Shown one piece after another: positions 13,786-19,202 of a stretch of DNA of 19,202 nt (positions are counted from its first letter, which is position 1; each line of letters opens with the position of its first letter). Position numbers and translations under genes: made by a program. The notes beneath the pieces are model-generated. The model was not told where the DNA came from, searched no databases, and was given only the letters and a program-made list of their open reading frames with translations. Source of the DNA: Paludibacter sp. (GTDB lineage: Bacteria; Bacteroidota; Bacteroidia; Bacteroidales; Paludibacteraceae); assembly GCA_009787075.1 (NCBI GenBank), contig WRGS01000224.1, positions 1 through 19,202 on the forward strand, written 5' to 3'.

Positions 13786-14439
13786 ATGAAAACGAGAAAT
13801 AACCCTGTCGGGATTGGTTGCCTTTTAATAGCAATAATTATTGTTGTTTTAATTTTTATTATCGTAAGTTGCACGCCGACAAAGAGAACGTTGCAGTCGC
13901 AAATCAATTTGCAGAGCGAGCAAATAGATATTTTGGATAGAACAATCCAAAGCGAACACGCTCAATATCTTAATGCTGTAACACAAAAAGACAGCGTCAG
14001 CGTAGCGGCGAGGCTATGGCAGGCAAAGTTTGAAAGCAGTGAAACGCGAAACAAATCGCTGTTAGAAAACAGTTTGATTTTGCTTACGGAAAAACATTAT
14101 TACGAAAACGGTAATATCAAATCGGAAACGGAAATACGAAATGAAAATGCCAAAACAGGTAAAGAAAGCAGCACAGTTAGCCAAACGAGCAACATTGAAG
14201 ATAAATACCTCACATTGCTTGCCAATAGCAAACACGAACACGAGATGCTGCTGGACTATGCCAGAGAAAACGATAGCCTGCGTTCTGTGGTGCAGGAAGA
14301 AAGTATTTTGAAGCAGGAAGTTAAAAACACAGAGAAAACAGGGCTGAATTGGTGGCAGAAAATACAAATCATTGGTTTTTGGATATTGCTAACAATATGG
14401 GCATTCATTTGGGGATTTAGGAAGTTTATGAATGGTTAA
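13786..14439 (+). CDS. Candidate unimolecular spanin (u-spanin)
   Basis: With the ATG at 13786 the protein has 217 residues. The N-terminus is a lipoprotein signal: MKTRNNP, a long hydrophobic core (12-27) and lipobox I-V-S-C with Cys29. A charged, Gln/Glu/Ser-rich periplasmic region of about 160 residues follows, partly coiled-coil-like (SQINLQSEQIDILDRTIQSE). The C-terminus has a second membrane segment (about 194-211, IIGFWILLTIWAFIWGF) ending RKFMNG. An outer-membrane lipid anchor plus an inner-membrane C-terminal helix is the architecture of u-spanins such as phage T1 gp11, which fuse inner and outer membranes in the last lysis step. An in-frame extension to 13666 exists but would run through the terminator hairpin and overlap the DUF2335 gene, so it is rejected. 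The neighbourhood of endolysin and holin supports a lysis role. Confidence 0.65.
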   Translation: MKTRNNPVGIGCLLIAIIIVVLIFIIVSCTPTKRTLQSQINLQSEQIDILDRTIQSEHAQYLNAVTQKDSVSVAARLWQAKFESSETRNKSLLENSLILLTEKHYYENGNIKSETEIRNENAKTGKESSTVSQTSNIEDKYLTLLANSKHEHEMLLDYARENDSLRSVVQEESILKQEVKNTEKTGLNWWQKIQIIGFWILLTIWAFIWGFRKFMNG

Positions 14440-14473
14440 AAAATATATAAAATTGAAGTAATTTAAGAAATAC

Positions 14474-14539
14474 AAAAATACTACAAAATTTTTATAATAA
14501 TTTTAATATATGAATTTTAATTTTTTAAAAAATACTACA
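14474..14539. repeat. 12-bp direct repeat in the AT-rich gap before the terminase
   Basis: AAAAATACTACA occurs at 14474-14485 and again at 14528-14539, 54 bases apart, in the very AT-rich 183-base gap between the spanin and terminase genes. No promoter matching TAnnTTTG was seen here. Confidence 0.4.
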
Positions 14540-14579
14540 TTTCATATTATTATTTATAAAAAATATTATATTTTAGAAA

Positions 14580-14606
14580 ATAGAAGTTGGAAGGCAGAAG
14601 ATAGAA
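14580..14606. repeat. GAAGATAGAAG-type purine-rich repeat
   Basis: ATAGAAGTTGGAAGGCAGAA and on, just before the terminase start at 14623. It resembles the runs at 5824-5850 and 9891-9909. Confidence 0.45.
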
Positions 14607-14622
14607 TTTTAATATAGAAAAT

Positions 14623-16712
14623 ATGACGGCAGAACAAATTATACGGGAGAATGCGCGGCGCAACGCTGAAAAAAAAAAGATTATAATCCAATAAGTGGTC
14701 TTGGCAGTTGCGGCGAGCGGTTTGTTTTGCAGGTAAAGGAAAAGAAACCATACGAGTTTCATTTTCCTAAAAAGATGGCGGACATAAAGAGTGTTCGCCT
14801 TTTGCGTAAATACGGCTCTATAGAAGAAACATTGAAATCTTTGGGAATAAAGAAACCGAGCAAAGATGAGGCTGATTGGTTTTGGTTGAGAGTGTGCGAG
14901 GAACGTTACAAATATGATTATGAATTTTTTGCGGCTACCTGCCAGCATATTATTACCAAAGACACGGCAGATATAAAACGGTTTGTTCTAAATCTATGTC
15001 AGAGAGATTTGCATCAGGTGGTATGGGAAAAGTTTGAGAATGGCGACGAAATACTGATGCAGATACTCAAAGCGCGGCAACAGGGTTTTTCTACTTATAT
15101 ACAGATGCTTATGCAATATATACAGATAATTCACGAGGAGCGGTGGAACTCTGTTATATGCGCTCACGTGCGCGATGCTGCAATAAGCGTGCGGACAATG
15201 TACGAAGATTCTATACGGATGATGCCTGCTATAAAAGGAGTAAAAATGACAATGCGCGGATTTGGCAATACGCAGAATATTCAAAATGTACCAGAGCGGG
15301 GTGCGCGTATAACGATAGGACTTGCAAGCGAGCCTGAAAATGTGCGTTCGCAAAACTTAAAAATGGTACATTTGTCGGAAGAAGCATTTTATCCAGAAAC
15401 AGAAATCAACAATCCTAAAAAGATAGAAGGAACATTAATAGGTTCATATTCCCACGTTAAACACGCGATGTTTTTCCGCGAGAGCACGGCGAACGGCATA
15501 GGCGGATTTTTTTACGACCAATGGCAATTAGCAAAAGACGGTAAAACGGCATTTTACCCGCACTTTTCGGCGTGGTATAATTCAGAAACAAAAGAAATTT
15601 TATTTGACGGGCATTTTTATCAGCACAACGGCAAGAAAAAGAAAGGTACGGTAAGCGATTTTATAAGTACATTGAACGAGTACGAACTTAATTTATGGAA
15701 AAACAATAAAAGATGCACATTAGAAAATTTGAACTGGTACAGGTTGGAATCGGCAACCGCTCCGAGCGTGGAGATGATGCGGCAGGAAAATCCGAGCGAC
15801 GATATAGAAGCGTTTCAAAATTCGGGCGTGCCTGCATTTAAGCACGAGTTGGTACGCAAACTTTATGAAAATTGCTGTGCGCCTGTTGAGGTTGGCGAAT
15901 TTACAAGCAACTGTGCGCCTGAAATAGCATTTGTAGATACCAAAAGGCGAAAAGAGGTTTTACAAAATATACGTTTTATTCCAAACTTGGAACTTGCTGA
16001 AATTGCCCAAAAGGGCGATGAGGAAACAAAACGCAAACGCCTTTTGAATAAAATACAGATATGGGAACAGCCCGACACAACACAAAAAATATCAGACAGG
16101 TATATTGTTACATTCGACCCTCAAAAAGGACAATCAGAAGGCGCGGACTTTGGAGTGATAAAAGTGCTTGACCGCTATTGGCGAATGTATGGCGAAGGTA
16201 CGCAAATAGTGGCTATTTTCTACGGACACAAAAATATGTACGTTACGATATGGATAGCCGCGCAGATGGCGAAATATTATAATGACGCGCTTTTGGTGAT
16301 AGAAAGCAATACATACGACAGCCAAAATAATAATGTGGATTTTAACGAATATATATTTTCTGTGATAAAAGATTATTATGATAATTTGTACCGAAGGAAA
16401 TTTACCGACAAAATAAAAGGCACAACAAGCGTACATTATGGTTTCAACACCAACAAAAACACAAAACCTGCAATAGTAACCAACTATCAGGAGTTATTAG
16501 AGAAAGGCGGTTACACAGAACGCGACAAAGGCACAGTTGATGAGGCTCTTACCTACGAATGCAAAAAAGACGGCGGCTGGGGAGCAATAGCAGGCAGGCA
16601 CGACGACAGAATAATGGCGACAATGATAGGATTGTATATAGACTATCAAATGGAACTGCCTAAAAAGATAAAAACGCAGACAGGCGGGATAGTGGAAATG
16701 ACGGTGCTGTGA
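14623..16712 (+). CDS. terL: Large terminase subunit, N-terminus in a shifted frame (-1 frameshift or homopolymer indel)
   Basis: The main frame encodes the ATPase-nuclease motor that packages phage DNA. Counting from the TTG at 14727 (661 residues): Walker A-like ARQQGFST at 116-123, Walker B LKMVHLSEEA with the acidic pair at 218-219, and RuvC-like nuclease acids D464 (TFDPQKG), E526 (LLVIESNTYD) and D626-D627 (GRHDDR). The frame is open upstream to 14670 but has no ATG before 14775. The likely true start is ATG 14623, which reads MTAEQIIRENARRNAEKKK and then stops at 14692 in its own frame. A shift of -1 at the ten-A run (A AAA AAG, 14673-14679) joins it to DYNPISGLGSCGERFV in the main frame, giving 696 residues. 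Either programmed frameshifting, a real one-base deletion or a sequencing error explains this. The integrase gene converges on it with 9 bp between stops. Confidence 0.88.
14669..14679 (+). promoter_or_regulatory. Ten-A homopolymer with A_AAA_AAG slippery heptamer
   Basis: Ten A and one G. In the frame of ATG 14623 the codons are GAA AAA AAA AAG, so the heptamer A AAA AAG is in the phase required for -1 slippage, as in dnaX. A -1 shift continues in the terminase frame at GAT 14679. The zero frame stops at 14692-14694. Confidence 0.55.
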
Positions 16713-16721
16713 GCCACTACA

Positions 16722-17981
16722 CTATTGATTTAAAACGTAATCTATGACAGTTCTGTTTGCACTATCAATAATAGACCAATCTTTTTTTATGTAGTCATCT
16801 GTGATTTTCAGATTATCAACGTGGTTTAATGCTTCGTGAATAGTGTATTTATCTATCTTACAATCGTTTCGTGCTATTGTTGCCCACGAGTGCCGCGCGG
16901 CATAAAATTCCAAATCTTCAATGCCCAATTTCTGCCCTATGCGCTTTAAACCTGATTTATTTATACTATTTCCGTTAATTGCTCCTGTAAAAGTATTTTC
17001 ATTTTTATACATTTGATAAAAACAAAATACACGTTTGCCTGTTTTATCACGGTATTTTTCAATTAATGCTTTGGCTTCAGGCTCTATTTTTATTGAAATT
17101 TTACCTTTATCGGCGCGGCGGTTTTTTACTTTTGTACGCCTGTAAGTAATGCGTCCATTGGCAATATCAGTGCAATTAAATAAATCCACCTCGTTTATTC
17201 CCACCAAAAGAAACGACAACATAAACATATCGCGAGCGAAATTATAACGGTTAGTACCTGTTTGATATTGCGTTTTATCGGGCAAATAAAAAATCTGTCG
17301 AATTTGTTCTACAGCCAAAGCCCTTTCTCTCTTTTCTGGCAAAGATGGGAGTTTTACCTTTTTAAATGGCGACAAAGGAATACGAATTAAACCTATATCT
17401 TCTTCGTTAAACTCATTTTTCGCTCTATTGTGCAATGCTCTAATATTGGAAGGATAAAGTGATTCTTTGCGTCCGCCTGCTGATGTTGATTTAATCCAAT
17501 CAATCCATTTTTGAATAAAACTTGATGTTATTTCACTGATACTCAAAGTTTCACGCCCAATGAATTTTACAAGATTGTTCAGCGCGACTTCGTATGTCCT
17601 TGCGTTGCCTGTTTTACCTGCTTTTTTGAGTTGCATTATGACCTCACGTCCATATTTTATAAAATCCAAATCAAACGCATTTTGATTTTGCTCTTTGCCT
17701 GAAATAATATCGGCTACAAGCGAAACCACTTTATCTATATCCATACTGCCCAATACAGCAGCGTATTCATTGCATCTGTTTCGACACTTACGCAAAATAT
17801 CATCTAACAGGTCAATGTACATTTGATTTCTGATTTTCAGCGATTTAGTTAAATCTGCCGAACTCAAATAAAAATTTGTAGTTGGGTAACGTTTTTTGTC
17901 GTTGTGGAAAACGCAAATAGTTACATTGCGAGTACCATCACTTTTTTTGTAAGGCGAAATAATATATTTAAATGTTGCCAT
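16722..17981 (-). CDS. int: Prophage tyrosine recombinase (integrase)
   Basis: A 419-residue Bacteroides-type integrase. Residues 1-50 form the small N-terminal arm domain, about 100-190 the SAM-like core-binding domain, and about 220-410 the catalytic domain. Catalytic residues visible are K284 (beta-hairpin, RRTKVK), R363 and H364 (YAARHSWATIARN), H387 (LNHVDN) and the nucleophile Y397 (TDDYIKK). The first catalytic arginine is not at its usual place: the segment reads FLLVGINEVDL (257-267), with R250 just before it. Similar departures are known in some Bacteroidetes recombinases, including IntDOT. The gene starts 143 bases from tRNA-Arg and reads into the phage, so it would act at the tRNA 3' end. 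Terminase and integrase genes converge. Confidence 0.92.
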   Translation of the reverse strand: MATFKYIISPYKKSDGTRNVTICVFHNDKKRYPTTNFYLSSADLTKSLKIRNQMYIDLLDDILRKCRNRCNEYAAVLGSMDIDKVVSLVADIISGKEQNQNAFDLDFIKYGREVIMQLKKAGKTGNARTYEVALNNLVKFIGRETLSISEITSSFIQKWIDWIKSTSAGGRKESLYPSNIRALHNRAKNEFNEEDIGLIRIPLSPFKKVKLPSLPEKRERALAVEQIRQIFYLPDKTQYQTGTNRYNFARDMFMLSFLLVGINEVDLFNCTDIANGRITYRRTKVKNRRADKGKISIKIEPEAKALIEKYRDKTGKRVFCFYQMYKNENTFTGAINGNSINKSGLKRIGQKLGIEDLEFYAARHSWATIARNDCKIDKYTIHEALNHVDNLKITDDYIKKDWSIIDSANRTVIDYVLNQ

Positions 17982-18016
17982 AATTATAGATTTTTTTTAT
18001 AGAATTATTATAGAAG

Positions 18017-18030
18017 TTTTGCCTGCAAAA
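18017..18030. promoter_or_regulatory. Inverted repeat overlapping the integrase promoter
   Basis: TTTTGC (18017-18022), CT, GCAAAA (18025-18030) is a perfect short palindrome covering most of the -7 box of the integrase promoter. It could be an operator. Two AAAGTGC copies lie just beyond (18039-18045, 18048-18054). Confidence 0.35.
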
Positions 18031-18057
18031 GTACTCAAAAAGTGCTGAAAGTGCAAA
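18026..18057 (-). promoter_or_regulatory. Bacteroidetes-type promoter of the integrase gene
   Basis: On the minus strand TTTG (18054-18057) is followed after 20 bases by TACTTTTG (18026-18033), a full TAnnTTTG match. The integrase ATG is 45 bases downstream. Confidence 0.65.
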
Positions 18058-18061
18058 AAAT

Positions 18062-18089
18062 AAAAACCCTCATATATATCATTTGAGGG
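18062..18089 (-). terminator. Terminator of the tRNA-Arg transcript
   Basis: Read on the minus strand, CCCTCA (18089-18084) pairs with TGAGGG (18072-18067), followed by TTTTTATTTTTT. It lies 36 bases beyond the tRNA 3' end. If the crossover lies in the tRNA, this terminator is phage-borne. Confidence 0.6.
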
Positions 18090-18120
18090 CTTAAAATGCA
18101 CTATAACACTGTTATTTAGC

Positions 18121-18165
18121 GTTGTACCCCTGCCGAGAATCGAACTCGAATTTAAAGTTTAGGAA
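18121..18165. other. Probable prophage attachment-site junction in the tRNA-Arg 3' end
   Basis: The integrase gene lies on the 3' side of tRNA-Arg and host genes lie on its 5' side. This is the usual arrangement for integration at a tRNA 3' end with the tRNA restored by phage DNA. The exact core cannot be set because the other junction lies left of the window. Confidence 0.4.
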
Positions 18166-18196
18166 ACTTTCGTTCTATCCATTGAACTACAAGGGC
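18125..18196 (-). tRNA. tRNA-Arg (anticodon CCT)
   Basis: On the minus strand: acceptor stem GCCCTTG/CAGGGGT (with two G-U pairs), D arm with TAGTTCAATGGATAGAAC, anticodon stem AAAGT/ACTTT around the loop TTCCTAA giving CCT, and T arm CGAG-TTCGATT-CTCG. It has 72 nt including discriminator A, and CCA is not encoded. It reads AGG codons. All stems are intact, so integration at its 3' end has not broken it. Confidence 0.93.
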
Positions 18197-18205
18197 AGAG
18201 AAATT

Positions 18206-18247
18206 TTTTGGGAATGCAAAAGTACGGTTTTTTTCGCATTCCCAAAA
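18206..18247. repeat. 12-bp perfect inverted repeat around the tRNA promoter
   Basis: TTTTGGGAATGC (18206-18217) and GCATTCCCAAAA (18236-18247) are exact reverse complements. The arms contain parts of the -7 and -33 elements of the tRNA-Arg promoter. It may be an operator, or the end of the frr transcript unit. Confidence 0.65.
18217..18246 (-). promoter_or_regulatory. Bacteroidetes-type promoter of tRNA-Arg
   Basis: On the minus strand TTTG (18243-18246) is followed after 18 bases by TACTTTTG (18217-18224). The predicted start is a few bases before the tRNA 5' end at 18196. Confidence 0.6.
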
Positions 18248-18280
18248 GTTTTTTTACAAAAAGGAAAACAGTTTTTTTTG

Positions 18281-18841
18281 TCAAACAGTCATAATTTCCT
18301 TTTCTTTTGCGGCAAGCATATCTTCAATTTTTTTGATGAATTTGTCGTGAATTTTCTGAATATCTGCCTCTGCGTCTTTTTCGAGGTCTTCGGAAAGTCC
18401 TTCTTTTACAAGTTTTTTCAGGCGTTCAATTGTATCGCGGCGAACGTTGCGTACAGCAATTTTTGCCTCTTCGCCTTCGGAACGCACTTGCTTAACAAGT
18501 TGTTTGCGGCGTTCTTCGGTCATCGGAGGAATGCCCAAACGTATCAATTCGCCATTATTTACGGGCGTAATTCCCACGTCGGAAGCCATTATCGCCTTTT
18601 CTATTTCAGAAATCATATTCCTTTCCCAAGGTTGAATGGCGATAGTTTTTGCATCGGGAGTAGTAATCGTTGCCACGTTGGCAAGCGGAGTTGGCGAGCC
18701 GTAATAATTCACTTTTATGCCATCAAGAATACGCACATTTGACTTTCCTGCACGAATTCGTGCCAAAACATCGTCTAAAAACAATGCCGTGCCTTCCATA
18801 CTTTCTTCTGCTTTGCCAAGATATGTTTTAAGGTCTTCCAT
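18281..18841 (-). CDS. frr: Ribosome recycling factor
   Basis: A full-length 186-residue ribosome recycling factor, the cytosolic protein that splits the post-termination ribosome together with EF-G. Family landmarks are clear: an N-terminal helix (MEDLKTYLGKAEESMEGTAL), the hinge and beta domain (ILDGIKVNYYGSPTPLANVA, ITTPDAKTIAIQPWERNMIS), IRLGIPPMTEERRKQLVKQV and the C-terminal helices (KIAVRNVRRDTIERLKKL). The ATG at 18841 is preceded by an AT-rich leader with TATTTTTG at 18887-18894 on the minus strand as a possible -7 box. This is a host housekeeping gene and marks the chromosome side of the prophage junction. Confidence 0.97.
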   Translation of the reverse strand: MEDLKTYLGKAEESMEGTALFLDDVLARIRAGKSNVRILDGIKVNYYGSPTPLANVATITTPDAKTIAIQPWERNMISEIEKAIMASDVGITPVNNGELIRLGIPPMTEERRKQLVKQVRSEGEEAKIAVRNVRRDTIERLKKLVKEGLSEDLEKDAEADIQKIHDKFIKKIEDMLAAKEKEIMTV

Positions 18842-18989
18842 AAATATCTTTTATTTTATTTAAATTATTATTTAAAAAATATTTTGCAAAAATAATATTT
18901 TTATTTTAAAGTTTAAAGATTTAACACAAAAAACAGTGGCTTTTATCAAATTTTTCATAAATATTCTTTTATATTTCAAAAAAAAAAAT

Positions 18990-18997
18990 TAACTTTG
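18990..18997 (+). promoter_or_regulatory. -7 box of the buk promoter
   Basis: TAACTTTG is a full TAnnTTTG match 23 bases before the buk ATG. A weak TTTT lies 19 bases upstream (18967-18970) at the -33 position. Confidence 0.55.
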
Positions 18998-19020
18998 CAC
19001 TACGTTTAAATTTAATATTT

Positions 19021-19202
19021 ATGGCAAAAATTTTAACTATTAATCCCGGCTCAACTTCCACAAAAATAGCCGTTTATGAAAATCTCACACTTGCTTTTAT
19101 GACTAATATCAGTCATTCTGCTGATGAATTATTGCCTTTCAACAGTGTTGTTGAACAGTTTTTATTTCGCAAAGCAATGATTCTAAAAACATTGAGCGAA
19201 AA
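19021..19202 (+). CDS. buk: Butyrate kinase, 3' partial
   Basis: The first 60 residues are visible and the gene runs off the right edge. MAKILTINPGSTSTKIAVYE is the N-terminal phosphate-binding stretch of the acetate/butyrate kinase family (NPGSTSTK). The following HSADELLPFNSVVEQFLFRK matches butyrate kinases rather than acetate kinase, whose start reads NxGSSSxK. The enzyme makes ATP and butyrate from butyryl phosphate, or runs in reverse. It is transcribed divergently from frr. It fits a fermentative anaerobic Bacteroidales host. Confidence 0.85.
   Translation, partial: MAKILTINPGSTSTKIAVYENLTLAFMTNISHSADELLPFNSVVEQFLFRKAMILKTLSE

Noticed and set aside
14510..14617. 35-codon reading frame (MNFNFLKNTT...) before the terminase
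   Set aside because: Extremely AT-rich, runs into the purine repeat, no leader or promoter signal.
18122..18742. Plus-strand reading frame of 206 codons across tRNA-Arg and frr
   Set aside because: It runs through a tRNA and opposite the clear frr gene; no family features.

Overview
The window is the right-hand part of an integrated, podovirus-like prophage and its junction with the host chromosome. The host is most likely a member of the Bacteroidales. The DNA is AT-rich and starts are preceded by A/T-rich leaders rather than Shine-Dalgarno sites. Several genes have -7 boxes of the Bacteroidetes type TAnnTTTG. The integrase, capsid-region proteins and GH108 endolysin resemble Bacteroides-type prophage families. 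The right flank is chromosomal: tRNA-Arg(CCT), frr (ribosome recycling factor) and the start of a butyrate kinase gene.

Layout from left to right. (1) 3-3599: the 3' part of a giant virion-associated 'large polyvalent' protein; its frame is open to the left edge. (2) 3609-4916: a three-gene cassette on the opposite strand, made of a small possibly DNA-binding protein, a HAD phosphatase and a rhomboid intramembrane protease, with its own promoter overlapping a pair of direct repeats. (3) 5071-8622: head module with probable scaffold, major capsid protein, capsid-adjacent protein and head-tail connector. (4) 8688-11632: two fibre-like proteins and a 58-residue protein. (5) 11805-12778: holin and GH108 muramidase. 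(6) 12976-13755: a self-contained cassette (promoter, 64-residue protein, DUF2335-like membrane protein, perfect terminator), bounded by a 14-bp inverted repeat. (7) 13786-14439: a lipoprotein with a C-terminal membrane anchor, which looks like a unimolecular spanin. (8) 14623-16712: large terminase, whose first 19 codons lie in another frame behind a ten-A run. (9) 16722-17981: tyrosine integrase on the minus strand, next to tRNA-Arg (18125-18196). (10) 18281-19202: host frr and buk.

Head, connector, fibre, lysis and packaging functions are present, and no tail sheath, tube or tape-measure gene is seen; hence the podovirus inference. The portal, repressor and replication genes would lie to the left, outside the window. 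Holin, muramidase and u-spanin candidates cover the three steps of Gram-negative lysis, but a probable lysogenic-conversion cassette sits between the muramidase and the spanin.

The region is decorated with short repeats of at least three families: GC-rich palindromes, GGGCGAAGG-type runs and GAAGATAGAAG-type runs, plus a GTTGGGA tandem array. Several enter reading frames or supply gene ends. One palindrome is translated inside the connector gene.

The observations most worth following are the promoter-rhomboid-HAD cassette, the inverted-repeat-bounded DUF2335 cassette, the frameshifted terminase start and the u-spanin candidate. All family assignments were made by eye from motifs; no database search was run.
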